Source: Azolla caroliniana (Eukaryota > Polypodiophyta). From it: a DNA stretch of 64,000 bases. Below are positions 11,084 through 22,740 of this stretch, in pieces; the first letter of the stretch is position 1, and the number at the start of each line of letters is the position of its first letter. Below the pieces are notes generated by a model, which saw nothing but the letters and a program-made list of their open reading frames with translations, had not been told where the DNA came from and did not search any database. The stretch is from NCBI GenBank assembly GCA_043228905.1, contig JBHGNT010000155.1, positions 1 through 64,000 on the forward strand, read 5' to 3'. The position numbers and the translations under genes were made by a program.

Positions 11084-11095
11084 GCTCTGATACCA
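11084..11095 (-). other. Primer binding site of element B (tRNA-iMet)
   Basis: On the minus strand this is TGGTATCAGAGC, complementary to the 3' end of initiator methionine tRNA, two bases from the 5' LTR. Confidence 0.9.
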
Positions 11096-11097
11096 GA

Positions 11098-11185
11098 TGT
11101 TGGAGACAAAGTCGTCTATGCGGAAGATCAAGAAGCATTCGATTCTGTTCTGTACCTGCGTATGACAGTCTCTCGTTCTTTGCAC

Positions 11186-11221
<36 letters not shown>

Positions 11222-11408
11222 GCACAAAAGACTTTCTATTCAATAGAAACAATAATACAACACCCAACCTTACAAAAAGGTTACAAGGTCACTATATATA
11301 GTGACCGACTTAGGGCAACTACCCTTTATGCTAATTACACAAATGGCCCAAACTTGAGCTATACAAAGGGATAGTGTGAATACGTCCATTATACACTTGT
11401 ATTCGACA
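11098..11408 (-). repeat. 5' LTR of element B
   Basis: 311 bp, the same length as the 3' LTR and nearly identical to it. It carries the palindromic TATA region at 11287-11306. Confidence 0.95.
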
Positions 11409-11413
11409 ATAAT
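11409..11413. repeat. Target-site duplication of element B, right (ATAAT)
   Basis: Exact repeat of 5872-5876 immediately outside the right LTR. Confidence 0.95.
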
Positions 11414-11915
11414 TGTTTTCCTTCCGGCCCGACGTTGCCCAAAGTGACAACTAACGTCTCCCAGCTATCTGGGAGGGAACCGAGCAGGAGTAATGCTAGT
11501 ACCTCATCGGCAAGAGGTACTTCCAATGATGTTGCCTGGTGAATCAGCCCCTAGAAGGCATTCATGTACTCCGCCATGCGGAGCCTTCTTGGTACCGGAG
11601 CCGCACTAGCTTCCGGAATACCGAAACCCGATTAACAGCATTTTTGTTCTGAAACATAATGTCAATCTTCTCCCAGAGCTCATGAGCCTTACTCTCCTCA
11701 TTAAAATTGTTGTACAGGCTCATGTCGATGAAGCACCGGATGTATGCTATTGTCTTCTTGTGCATCACCTCCCACACTGTGGCGTTGATCTTGTCCAATC
11801 TCTTGTCCCCGAACTGGACCGGCAACCAAAGATCTTTAACCATGAGCATGTCCCTCATCTTCGACTTCCACACTGAGTAGTTGGAGCCGGTGAGTTTGAA
11901 CAACGAATCTTCCAT
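11414..11915 (-). pseudogene. gag: N-terminal Gag segment of element A
   Basis: Begins at an ATG just after the primer site. It carries FKLTGSNYSVWKSKMRDML and LWLPVQFGDKRLDKI, nearly identical to the Gag start of element C. The frame stops after about 117 codons, and the gene is then interrupted by element B; the remainder resumes at about 5871 on the other side. Confidence 0.85.
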
Positions 11916-11931
11916 TTTTCTATGTCATTTC

Positions 11932-11943
11932 GCTCTAATACCA
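11932..11943 (-). other. Primer binding site of element A (tRNA-iMet, one mismatch)
   Basis: Minus strand TGGTATTAGAGC next to the 5' LTR. It differs from the iMet site of elements B and C by one transition. Confidence 0.8.
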
Positions 11944-11946
11944 GTT

Positions 11947-12235
11947 TGTTAGGAAATATGCAGAATAATGCTCAGCCACAACCGAGTCTTCAATTACTTC
12001 ATTGAGAATTACAAACACGGAAATGGGAGTGTGGAGATAGATGCACGTATACACAAGAAACCACTGAAAGAGAGTACACAATATGTTTACGTGGAAAACC
12101 CTAAATGGGAAAAACCACGGGAGTCCACAAACTCCAACTATCACTATATCGAGAGGAATACAACAGGTGAACACAAAGGCAACAACCTCTTGCTCACAAT
12201 CTTTGCCTGGCGGCAATTACAACAGAGACTCGCTC

Positions 12236-12285
<50 letters not shown>

Positions 12286-12516
12286 ATGCTCTATACAGTA
12301 GTTACACTCAATAACTCTATACAAAATAATGACAACACATTGATGCATACAGTTACTATTTGCCCTAGGTCATATTTATACTTTCGGGCTATTTACAAAT
12401 ATAGCCCCTATGGGTTCTCTAGAACATATTTACATATATGTCCCTTCATCCGAGGAGAGGTTCTCACCTTGCCTTCATCATCCCATCCGGAGGGAGTCGG
12501 GACTGAAATCCTAACA
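11947..12516 (-). repeat. 5' LTR of element A
   Basis: 570 bp with TGTTAGGA termini, partner of 1735-2322. The CT/GA run lies near 12240-12281. Confidence 0.9.
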
Positions 12517-13070
12517 ACATGGAACCAAGACAACATTGCCCATGTTAAATATCCCCTCTCACATTGTTGTTCCACCTTTGCCATAGCCCAACAAAGCATT
12601 CATCCTAGCCCCAAACCTCCAAGCGGCTTATGTTATGCATACACTATTAACACCATTGAATCGGTAGCTAGTTCCTCTCATTAGATTAGTTGAAAGATGA
12701 TGAGGTGATCCCCTCACATTCCAACCCATGTGGAAATGTTCCATCAGATAATCCTAGCAGAAAACCCCAACACCTCAGGATTTATGATCGACTTTTTTTT
12801 AATCGAAATGATTGACCTTGCTTGATCTAGATCTAATGCACCACAAGAATCACCATCAATTATTTAAAGTTATCACGTGTAAATGTGATTAATCAATATT
12901 AGAGTGGATGTCTATGACTAGACTCCACCAACATAGTTTTTCTCTTGCTCACACACTCACTCTCATGCATGCACAATACGTTCGCACACCCCGACTCATC
13001 AAGAGTCAACATTATTTACATGGAGGATTTGTTATGTGATATGTATTAGAAATATCATTAGAATTAGAAT
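12517..13070. other. Spacer, no gene seen
   Basis: AT-rich sequence between Copia A and a LINE relic. I see no ORF, LTR terminus or tandem repeat worth calling. Confidence 0.5.
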
Positions 13071-13870
13071 TAGAATTTTTTATTTTCCATAAAGAGGCCA
13101 ATTTTGACCTATGGGACTAGAGTATACATGTGTTCTTGATATGTGTCTCCTTCCTAAAAAGGGGTATTCATACATTGAAGTACAAAGTCTCTATGCATGA
13201 ATAAAGCATATACATATGAGCTCAACCATCTAGGTGGTGTCTTAAGCATGGCACTTACGTTATCACTCCCTCTTAGTATGTTAACATATCTTGAATGAAT
13301 TGCAATATATGCCAAGCATGTGAAGAGCAAGTGACATTCATCCTCTACCATGCCTTCATTGTGTACTTTACATGCCTTCAAATTCGTTACATTTTGATAT
13401 CATGATGCAACTTCATTACCTAACTTGTGAGATCGAGTGCGAAGTAGTGTAAGGGCTCTACAAGCATTACTACTGGTATTGGTAATGAGATAAGGTTGGA
13501 TACGATCAATAGACATTATTGCTTTACATTGAGACCAACATTCAGGTTTGACATTTGCAATGTAGTATTCTAGTTTTGTCCTCTTAGCATCTTCCCACTT
13601 CATCCTTAATGATTCCACCAACCTTTCCTTAATCATTACATAATGCATAGTATCACCTGAAAATATCATCCACACCCCATCTTCTAAACCATTTTCTTAT
13701 GTCAACAACCCAACTGGACGAGAGAATTTTACTCTTATGATTCTTGTGTAGCTTACATCCAACATTCCAAGCAAGATGTGGTAATCCATGATTCAGCATA
13801 TTCTTAACCTTTGTAATGAATCTATATACTCTTAGGAGTGCCAATATTTCTACGCGCTAAACACCTATTT
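13071..13870 (-). pseudogene. Decayed LINE C-terminal fragment
   Basis: Three overlapping minus-strand frames together reproduce the carboxyl end of the LINE seen at the window start: HGLPHLAWNVGCKLHKNHKSK, then IRKWFRRW, then a region ending TRSHKLGNE, then a knuckle C...H....C with DECHLLFTC. A related 3' untranslated motif (GGCCAATTTTGACC at about 13096) lies at its end. Frame changes and stops show it is dead. No RT catalytic motif remains. Confidence 0.65.
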
Positions 13871-14020
13871 CCAAGATGGTATAGTGATGCTCAAAATGAA
13901 ATCACCTTAGTACCTTGCTTATTTTATTCATCATGTGACAAACAAGGTTCATTGCTCCTTGAGATAGTTGAGTCCAAATCCCAATCAAACCAATTAGAGT
14001 CTGCATCACCGGAAAATCTT

Positions 14021-14058
<38 letters not shown>

Positions 14059-16233
14059 ACTTGAAATTGATCATAGCTAGGGTATAGGTTATTGATTGGA
14101 TATATAGATCATACAACAATTGCCTTGGCAAACTCGTTGATGACCAACCCAACATTTTAAGTTGTGTATTGTCACTTTTTTCATTGACTGCAATCAACCA
14201 TTAGCTACAACAAGGTGCATTCAATGGCTCGAGGATACCCATTCGACCATTTCCTTCAAAAGATGAATCAACTAGAGAATGTGTGCCCTTGGAATTGGAA
14301 TGGGTTTTATATTTCATTCTACATGCAAGCCCATGAAATCACCATGGCATGTATAACAGTTGGGTTTGCACATCCAACCTCATTCGATGAAAAATAAAAT
14401 TTCTTTTTGTGTCACTCTACCATCTAGTAAAAGTTTTTCTTCTCCTATTGTAAAAGGAAGTTACACCTCCAAAGATTTCTCTAGTTTAGGCTCTTGTACT
14501 TTGAGTTGACCATCATGACCCCTTCTTCTTGAGATAACCCAACCTCTTTGGTAGTAACATGCACTTTGATTGAATTAACCAGAATAATAAAATTCCCATA
14601 AAATCTTGCGCACAAGAATTCTTCAAAATCCGCAATTATGTCACTGAAAGAAACGTCCTCCATGACCCCCCTCACTTTTTCATCTTCATCGAGTACACAA
14701 TATGATCTTACACATATTGTATCGTTGAATTTTTAGCTCTAGGATTTATTGTTGCAACTATTGATGTTGTTTGATTGAAATGTGACTTTTATTATATCTA
14801 GAAATGGTTTATTATCAATTGTGGGTTTCGAAATATCCGGATTCCAAAGTATCATTACTCACTCCTTGTATAGTCACTTTTAAAATACTACTTCCCTCCT
14901 CTTTGAAAGATCTCTTTTGTTCTACTCATGATTAAGTGATTCTATTTGCAACTAGACAAACTTATCCTCACCTTGAGTGCAAACCCATGCAAATGGAGCT
15001 GGGAAGGTCAAATTACTACGCCCACGTCAATCCACTTCTTCTTTTTCCTTGTTGGGCTACTAGCAATTGTCTATCTTCTGCTACCAACTCCCCCATCGGC
15101 CCATCTAACTTTACCATAGTCGATAAGTAGTGTTAATAGTCTTCATTGCGCAGATGAAGCAATGGGCTCATCTCATCTTCATCTCCAACCAAGATATTGT
15201 GGTGACAGGCTATTCGAGAATGATCATATGCGATGTGTCATATTTTATGAAGAAATTTTGGTCAATCTCCACCTTGCCAATCTTCACCAAAACATGAAGG
15301 TATGCACCATATAATTCCTTAATTTCTTCAATGCATTGCAAATCTACAGTTCATGGTTAGTGTTGGTGAGATATTCTTCTTTTTTATAGAAATCTTGTTT
15401 AGTATGACCAATGATGACTGAACATTGGTATTAATTCCTAGAACCGATACTTGGTCGGTCTTTAGGTTGTTTCACACCGCATGCCAAGGGCAACACTACA
15501 ACAATCAGGAATTATGAGCATCATGATCACACCCTAAGGAGAACTCACATATGAAAATTTGATCCAACAGGAGTGAGTTGCAACACAATAAGTGGGATGT
15601 AGAATGGGGTGTTACGAGCATTGTGACCTTACTCTAGGAACTTGCACATGAACTATGATGCATTTACCTTGGTCCCATGTGTTCACATGTGGGTCTCTCT
15701 CTCTCCATATAAATGTATCCATCCATATGTATATATAATGTACTATAGATACACAAATACATGTCTTCTCCACGACCCTAAAGATTTGCTAGGCTCCAAA
15801 ATGGATGTAGAAACAAGCTCTTTCTTTCGTACACCTTTAGTATGTGGGAGCATGATCTCTCCCTCCCTCTTTACCTATACCTTCATTGGATGTAAGGATG
15901 ACCTCTTTACATAAATAAGGTCCATACTTTGCAATGACCCAAAGTACACACGTAGAGGTAAAGGATATAGATTTACTATTTATGGTCCCATACAAAGATA
16001 TTCCAGGTTGTGGGACCCAAAGTATAGAGCCAAAGTCTATGGATTCAGTAATAACGGTCCCACACAAGGATATATTTTTTTGCTTGCCTTATTATTTGGT
16101 GGCCATGTTGAGCTTTTATTATGTGATTGGTAGAGCCAAGTTTCTGCATTGCTGCAGGCAACAAGCATTTCGAATTACTAGGTGCATCTTTATCATCATG
16201 TGAGCACCAAACTGAGAATTGCACAAATCCAGC
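13871..16233. other. Intergenic region upstream of PUP1, with (TA)n
   Basis: About 2.4 kb of AT-rich sequence. A (TA)n tract lies at about 14024-14054. No ORF here shows recognisable motifs. The last few hundred bases should contain the PUP1 promoter, but I see no well-placed TATA box that I would call. Confidence 0.5.
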
Positions 16234-17406
16234 ATGGAAATCATATCCATGGACGAGAATCCAACGGTGGTGGTGGGAAGGGCTACGCGGTTATATCTCG
16301 GGAGGCGGCTCAGCCATTGGATCCTATTGGCCACATTTTGTGTCATGGATGCACTTGGCTTGATGGGAGCATGGGTGGCAGGGAGGTTCTATTTTGCTCA
16401 AGGAGGCCAACAAAGGTGGCTTTACACTACCCTCCAAACCATTGGATGGCCAATCCTAATCCCACCCCTCTTCATTACCTACTACTTAGAGACCAGAAGA
16501 CCCAAATCCAGTGACCCCATTATCATACTACTACTACTGCATTCACCTGGCTCCATCATCACCACGGCACGTGCGCTCCTCGATGCTCGTGCATCCGTGG
16601 GCGCACCCTTCACCCCTACCCTCCTCCTCGTCTTCACCGGCCTCGGTTTCCTCACCTCCATCGACAACTTCCTCTTCACTTACGGCCTCTCGTACTTGTC
16701 CGTCTCCACGGCCGCCCTACTCGGCTCGTCCCAACTCGCCTTCACCTCCGTCTTCTCCTATCTTCTCGTCCGATTTCGTTTCACATTCGGGTCTCTGAAT
16801 GCTGTCTTTGCAATCACGCTCGGCACCGTCCTTTTGGGCCTCCCCGGGGCGGCCGCGAGCACCGACATCCCACCGGGCACCAGCCACAAACAGTACATTC
16901 TGGCAGTCGTGGCTGCCATTGGTGCGGCCGCCCTATTTGGCCTCATCTTACCTCTCCTCGAGCTCACATACGAGAAACTCATCCATAGATCCAACATCTG
17001 TGTCATCCTGGAGACTCAAATCATGGTATCCCTGTTCGCCACCGTGTTTTCTCTGCTGGGCATGGCTTTTAGTGGCGAATTCTCGGCCATTCATGGAGAA
17101 TCTACCACATTTGGTAGCAGTAGCTCCTCCATATATTGTGTGGTGCTCCTAGCAACAGCCGTATGCTGGCAGCTGTGCTATGTGGGTGCGCTAGGCCTCG
17201 TATTCCTGGCCTCCGCTCTGTTCTCCAACCTTCTGAGCACCTCATTTTTGCCCATCATCTCCATCCTTGCTTTGGCTGTCTTCCACGATGACTTCTCCTC
17301 TCTTAAGGCCATCGCTGTGCTGCTCTCCTTCTGGGGTACCATCTCCTATGCCTATGGCGGCTATTCTAATAATGCCACAATCCCGGATCATCCAACTACG
17401 ACCTAG
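16234..17406 (+). CDS. Purine permease-like DMT transporter, copy 1
   Basis: Intronless, 390 codons from the first ATG; a second ATG five codons later is also possible. It is a hydrophobic protein with about ten predicted membrane spans, the size and form of the plant PUP family in the drug/metabolite transporter superfamily, which imports purines and cytokinins by proton symport. Family-like stretches include a first span followed by RFYFAQGGQQRWLYTTLQT, GWPILIPPL, NFLFTYGLSYLSVSTAALL, SSQLAFTSVFSYLLVR, LNAVFAIT and the C-terminal SFWGTISYAYGGY. It lies 3.1 kb upstream of a second copy in the same orientation, indicating tandem duplication. It ends with TAG, followed at once by CTAC repeats. 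Substrate cannot be told from sequence. Confidence 0.88.
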   Translation: MEIISMDENPTVVVGRATRLYLGRRLSHWILLATFCVMDALGLMGAWVAGRFYFAQGGQQRWLYTTLQTIGWPILIPPLFITYYLETRRPKSSDPIIILLLLHSPGSIITTARALLDARASVGAPFTPTLLLVFTGLGFLTSIDNFLFTYGLSYLSVSTAALLGSSQLAFTSVFSYLLVRFRFTFGSLNAVFAITLGTVLLGLPGAAASTDIPPGTSHKQYILAVVAAIGAAALFGLILPLLELTYEKLIHRSNICVILETQIMVSLFATVFSLLGMAFSGEFSAIHGESTTFGSSSSSIYCVVLLATAVCWQLCYVGALGLVFLASALFSNLLSTSFLPIISILALAVFHDDFSSLKAIAVLLSFWGTISYAYGGYSNNATIPDHPTTT

Positions 17407-18207
17407 CTACCTTACCTACCTACCTACCTACCTCCTGCGCCTGCGCTCACGATTTGCCCAACCAACCAAGCAGGAATGGATTATGGATTATGGACATCTA
17501 CCACACATTCCTGCACGCCTCGCCCTCTCATTTACGCCTCTTTTCCTCCTTCAATCTCTTAAAAAACTCCTCCTGTTCTTCTCAATCTCTAACCCAAAAA
17601 GAAGCATATATATATAACACAAATATTCCTCTTCGTTCGCCATGAATGAATGATTGTTTCTTACATCTTCTTCAAGAAAAACTCGTTTCCTTCTATCTTA
17701 ATCCTGAGTGAGCCCTTCAAAATTGATTGTAACTGCCTAATCCACAGTAATATCCTATCTCTTGATGCATGCATTTAGAATTGTGTATTTGGGAAAAGAG
17801 TTGCTATTACGTTCCTTCCATTTCCAGATCGAACACGGATTGTTACGAAAACAAAATTTGACTCGAAAAAATTCCGAGCATGGGGCTAAATTCTAATGTT
17901 AATGTTGTTGTTTTATTTTGTGGGAGGTAGAATTTGGATCTATACATATTTCTAAAGCCATTTACATATGTACTATAGTCTATCATTGAGCTAGACCCCC
18001 ACAAGAAACATGATGGAATTTTTGGCTCAGAAATCTGAGGTTGTAAGGAGGAAAAGTTTCCTACGAGGAATAAAGTTGTACAAAAAAGAAAATCATCTTG
18101 GGCCCTTTGTTTGAACCTATTGGACACTCCATCGTCTCTATGGTCTTTAGATGGGCCTAGTCATTTTGTCCCTAGCATTCACATTTGGCCTTTAAACTGA
18201 GCAAAAA

Positions 18208-18238
<31 letters not shown>

Positions 18239-19608
18239 ATAGAACAAAAGAAGCGCTTGACGCGGAGCAAATAACGGAGAGGAAGATTGTGATCATTTGG
18301 TATCGGGTGTTACAACTAAATACCCTCACTAACCGAGAATTTCACAATCATTACGAACACTTTTTATTACACATAAAAAACACAAATACATAAACATAAC
18401 CACATGCACGTGCAATTTCTTTACGCCCCTGTTATTATATATGTGCCAAAATCACAAACACTTAGCTAAGCCTATACATATGCATATACATCACTTTATT
18501 CATGTGTACACATACAAAGACAAGCATGTAGACACATGAACTAACACAAACACACGTACTCATGCATATATGTGGTCTCAACCATACACACTAACAATTA
18601 CATGCATACACACATATACCTTCCTATCTACATCCACACCTAAAAACAAATAATTGCTCATACACGAGCAAAAAATGATTGCACACACTCATTATATACA
18701 AGCACTCACTTATAAAATCAAGTTTCATTCACATCTACTATTCCAAAGCACGAATTTATCGAACCAAACCTCATTACACAAGAAAGGGTGAACTAAAATT
18801 TCCCTGGTACACAACATGTGCATTTACAAATGTACTTGTGCAAAACGAACAAGGAGAACAATCGTCATTCTCAACCCTTCCTCAACATTGTCATTGATAG
18901 AGCCATCTTCCATAGTTCAAGTTCTCGTTGGTCTTGCTTGGCTTTTTCACACGCATGAATGTAATTTTCACAATAGCATGTATGAAATAAAGACAACACT
19001 CGGACAAGATCCATGTGTGAAATCCAAGAACATATGGGGTTTGGAACTCCTCTAGTAGACATTTGACAAATTTATGTACATGCCAATAGAAATAAGTAAG
19101 ACCTTTTTTATGGAACATGGAAAAGATTTGTGTTAGTATATCGTCTTGTACATAATCATGGTCTTGGAACATTCTTTGTGACCGTGGAGGCTAGGACTAC
19201 TCACATCTCATCAATCTACATTGTAGTTTTCATTCATCTCTCTTTTAAACCTTATCCGAACATTCAAACTATTTTCACAATTGAACATTCAATACTAAAT
19301 CTCTTGACATGCTTGAAGTCTCGACATTCCGTTCAAATATGACGTCTCTAAAATGGGGAGAAAGTTTTGGACAAATGTGTTATCAACCAAGTTTTTCAAT
19401 GCTCCCCCACTATTCGATTGGTAAAACATAGCCAATAAATAGTACTTACAATAAGAGACAAGTCAAAATACTATTTTTGTAAGGAGTTAAAGAAGAATTC
19501 CAATGTTGGACATATGCAACCTCCTATGACTTCCAAATATCACTTGTTATGGTATGATGTAATCTACATCTTGGATGTTAATACATCATCATCGTCGTGA
19601 TGATCATC

Positions 19609-19650
<42 letters not shown>

Positions 19651-20453
19651 AGGATCCAAAGTCAACTATTTCTTCAAGCACATTTATATTTTGCATGTTT
19701 TGGGAAGAATGCAAAGTAGTCAACAATAAAAGCCAGTTTGCAAACAAATTTTGTTCATTATCTGAAAACACATATCTCATTATTTTAAGAGCTTTAAAGA
19801 ATAGATTATTTAAAACATTAGCAAGCACAAGCTTGCTCTATCCACTTCTAACTTTCAATTAAGATGATCAGCTTTTTATGAGTCTAGTGGACAACTCAAA
19901 GTGAACCACCGTGGCTTTGCATTATTGGAGTAATGATTTTGGATGGCTAATGTCGCATTTTGGTATGTAAAGCATTTGGATGACTTGGTCCATAAAAAAA
20001 GTACTTCCGTAGTAATGCGTCCACAACCTCACAATTAACAAGGTCTTTCTTAAGTTCCTTAGAGGCCATTTACTACCTTCTTATCTTCATATTTGAACGT
20101 CCATGTAATAAATTTCAATATTTTGTGTCATTTGATCAATATCGAATGATGTCTACCATTTATATATATGATCGACATAATAACTCAACTCTACTTGAAA
20201 ATATAGATGTCTTAACCACTCAATAGAAGGGACTTGTCTTTGGAAAACCCAATGAGCTTTCTCCCATCTCATACTAATCCTTAACAACAAAGGCATGACA
20301 AACATTTGTCAAAGCTTTGCAATTAATATTTGTTGAAAACCCTGAGCACATATAGTTGAAACCAATGTGAGCATTAGTTGCAAAGGGCAAGTTATGGGCA
20401 GAATGTATTCAGGGCTTCATTGCGTTTCCAGAATGTAGGGACACATTTAGAGA
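17407..20453. other. Spacer between the two permease genes; microsatellites
   Basis: No gene seen. It contains a (CTAC)n run just after the PUP1 stop, a (GT)n tract at about 18210-18239 and a (TC)n tract at about 19613-19646. The PUP1 polyadenylation region should be in the first few hundred bases, which are pyrimidine-rich then AT-rich. Confidence 0.55.
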
Positions 20454-20462
20454 CTATATAAA
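20454..20462 (+). promoter_or_regulatory. TATA box of permease copy 2
   Basis: CTATATAAAGG lies about 70-75 bp upstream of the chosen ATG, a natural position for a plant core promoter. It falls inside a reading frame that is open upstream of the ATG but lacks its own start, supporting the downstream ATG as the real one. Confidence 0.6.
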
Positions 20463-20529
20463 GGAAGATGCCGAATACATCAAGTTGAGTTTAGTTGCGT
20501 GGGGAGCTAAACTAGTGAGAGAGAAATCT

Positions 20530-21732
20530 ATGCATATGGATGATGATGATGATCTACAAAGGACGGTGGGGGACGAGGCATACATGAGAAGGAGTTTGAC
20601 CCATTGGGTGGTAGTGGGCACTTGTTGCATCATGGGATGTGTGGGGACGGGTGGAGGTCTCCTATTGGGTAGGCTCTATTCGTATGGAGGTGGCCAACAG
20701 AAGTGGCTTTACACTGCCCTCCAGACCATTGGATGGCCGATCCTTATCCCACCCTTACTCCTCACCTATTACCTAGGGGCCAAGTCCCAACAGAAATGCC
20801 AGTCACGTGACCCCACCCCAAACCCCGCCCATACCAATACCAATACCAATACCAATACCATCCTCACCTCACTTGACCTGTGGGTTGCTCACTCCCACAT
20901 AGGCGCCTCCTTCACCCCCACCTTCCTCTTCACCTTCGTGGCCATGGGCTTCCTCACCTCCATGGACAACTTCCTCTTCGTCTATGGCCTCTCCTACCTC
21001 TCCATCTCCACCACCTCCCTGCTCACGTCCTCACAACTCGCATTCAACGCCATCTTCTCGTACCTCCTCGTCCGCCATCGCTTCACTGCCGCATCTCTCA
21101 ATGCCGTGTTCGCCATTACCCTCGCCACTATCTTCCTCGGTCTCCATGCCGTCACATTCGAGGAAACCGACTTGCCTCCCGACACGAGTCGCCACCAATA
21201 TGTCCTCGCTATCCTCGCCACTCTCGGAGGGTCGGCCCTTTTCGGCCTCATCTTCCCCCTAATGCAACTCGCATACCAAACCGTCGTCCACAAAGCCACA
21301 TTCTGTGTCATCTTGGAAGCTCAAATCTTGCTAGCTATGTCCGCTACCGCCTTTTCGTTGATAGGCATGGGCATCTGCCATGAATTCTCCGCCATTCCCG
21401 ACGAATCGAAGAATTTCCGGTACAACAGATCCATATATTGTCTCATGCTCGTCGCGTCCACCATATGTTGGCAACTCAGCTTCCTTGGTACGATTGGTCT
21501 CGTGTTCATCGTCTCGGCCCTCTTTTCGAGCATTGTTACCAACGCTTTCTTTCCCGTGCTCTCCCTCATTGCCATTGGTGTGTACCATGATGAATTCTCG
21601 GCTCTTAAGGCCATATCTGTGGTCCTCTCATTTTGGGGTGTTATCTCCTATGGTTATGGTGGATATGTGGAAGCCAAGTATTCACAACCAAGCACAATAT
21701 TGCCCCGTGATGAGGAATCGACGGTTCCGTGA
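20530..21732 (+). CDS. Purine permease-like DMT transporter, copy 2
   Basis: 400 codons from the first ATG after the TATA box (a second ATG is two codons on), intronless, ending TGA. It closely resembles copy 1 through the body: GGGQQKWLYTALQTIGWPIL, NFLFVYGLSYLSISTTSLL, SSQLAFNAIFSYLLVR, SLNAVFAIT, CVILEAQIL and FWGVISYGYGGY. An acidic MDDDDD start and a TNTNTNTN tract coded by (ACCAAT)n in the second hydrophilic loop are specific to this copy. About ten membrane spans are expected; it is probably a plasma-membrane purine or cytokinin importer. The gene is intact and, with copy 1, is the only clear host gene in the window. Confidence 0.9.
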   Translation: MHMDDDDDLQRTVGDEAYMRRSLTHWVVVGTCCIMGCVGTGGGLLLGRLYSYGGGQQKWLYTALQTIGWPILIPPLLLTYYLGAKSQQKCQSRDPTPNPAHTNTNTNTNTILTSLDLWVAHSHIGASFTPTFLFTFVAMGFLTSMDNFLFVYGLSYLSISTTSLLTSSQLAFNAIFSYLLVRHRFTAASLNAVFAITLATIFLGLHAVTFEETDLPPDTSRHQYVLAILATLGGSALFGLIFPLMQLAYQTVVHKATFCVILEAQILLAMSATAFSLIGMGICHEFSAIPDESKNFRYNRSIYCLMLVASTICWQLSFLGTIGLVFIVSALFSSIVTNAFFPVLSLIAIGVYHDEFSALKAISVVLSFWGVISYGYGGYVEAKYSQPSTILPRDEESTVP

Positions 21733-22436
21733 TGTGATCTAGAATACCCTTGTACCCTGATGTGCAATAGTATACACTCTCTTAGTTATAGATGTTCTTT
21801 GTCAAGCTTCTTGTCCAATGGTCTACAACTAACTTCATTGATCACGGTCATTATAAAAAGTAAAAGTGATAGTGCAAACTAAATCTAGTTGTTAAAGGGA
21901 GATTGGCAAGCCAAAGCATCATAATGTAGAATTCAAGCCCAAGATATTACTCACTACAAGTTGAAATGGTAGCGTTAGGTGTGAACAAGCACCATCAAAC
22001 CTCATAATACATGTAGGCAAAGTGAAAAGGAGCTCTATTGAATGTGTTTAAGTGTGGTGGTTGTTTGTTCTAACAACTTAATGCATATAAATGAACTATA
22101 GAATTATAGTGGGGGCTAGTTTCTCAATTTGTAAGTTTCATGTGTATCTGCTCAGTTACATAAGCATGATCTATATTAACTCGTGTTGCTTTTGCTATTG
22201 CAATCACACGTAGTGCTCTCATGTGCTTGCTATAGTGTTCTCTACTATAAGTATTTGGGTAAATCTAGCATTATTCTAAAGCTTTTCGTTCCTGGGGGTT
22301 ACTATTAAATAGAACTAGGAAGTAAGGGATAGTTGTCAATCAAGCATTTTCAATAAAAGAGTGTTTGGGTTTCGATGGCAACCAAATTAAGTGATGAGCT
22401 ACCGTTAGCAATGGGCAACAATTCACAAAACTGCGG
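21733..22436. other. Downstream spacer of permease copy 2
   Basis: AT-rich, no ORF or repeat recognised; it should hold the polyadenylation signals of copy 2. Confidence 0.5.
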
Positions 22437-22740
22437 TTTAACAAGTTAATGGTTTAAATGGTTTGATTCGGTTCGAGCCTTTATCAGTTTCACGGTTTTC
22501 GGTTTAAAAAATTAAAATTTGAAATATTGAAAAATTTTAAAATTTTAAAACTAAAATGTGAAATTTAGAATTTTGACCTAACTTGAAAACCAAAACCGAA
22601 CCGCGAAACCACAATTTTAACCATTTCATAATTTTCATAATGGTTTGGTTTAAATAGTTTCGTGGTTCGGATTAAGTTTTAAATTTTTTATATAGTTTGG
22701 TTTTAAATGGTTCGAGGTTGACAGTCTCAAATTGAACCAA
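22437..22740. repeat. GGTTT/AAACC-rich degenerate inverted-repeat sequence
   Basis: A low-complexity stretch alternating GGTTTGGTTT and TTCGGTTCG words with complementary AACCAAAACCGAACCG words (around 22480-22510 against 22580-22612), giving an imperfect hairpin. Such sequence is common in plant intergenic DNA. No transposon termini are visible. Confidence 0.45.

Larger units (their letters stand above)
5877..11408 (-). mobile_element. Ty1/Copia LTR retrotransposon B, nearly intact, nested in A
   Basis: A complete 5.5-kb Copia element: two 311-bp LTRs that differ at only a few bases, a tRNA-iMet primer site, a polypurine tract, gag and pol in one reading frame, and a perfect 5-bp target duplication. 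It sits in the gag gene of element A and must be younger than A. The only visible lesion in the coding frame is one TAA between gag and pol. Near-identity of the LTRs implies recent transposition. Confidence 0.95.
1735..12516 (-). mobile_element. Ty1/Copia LTR retrotransposon A, split by element B
   Basis: Two related LTRs (588 and 570 bp, TG..CA ends) bound a minus-strand Copia element of about 5.2 kb once the nested 5.5-kb element B is discounted. The order protease, integrase, RT, RNase H is read from about 5.6 kb down to 2.3 kb, and the Gag start lies on the far side of B at 11.9 kb. A primer site, a polypurine tract and the Gag motif FKLTGSNYSVW tie it to the same family as element C. 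Gag, integrase and RT carry several stops and frameshifts, so it is defective. The outer flanks (CAGTT left, ACATG right) do not form a target-site duplication. Confidence 0.9.

Noticed and set aside
14215-16067. Short ORFs between the LINE relic and permease copy 1
   Set aside because: 60-90 codons, AT-rich, with no motifs or homology within the window; consistent with chance.
20371-20529. N-terminal extension of permease copy 2 through an open frame upstream of the ATG
   Set aside because: It has no ATG, and a TATA box lies inside it; copy 1 has no matching extension.
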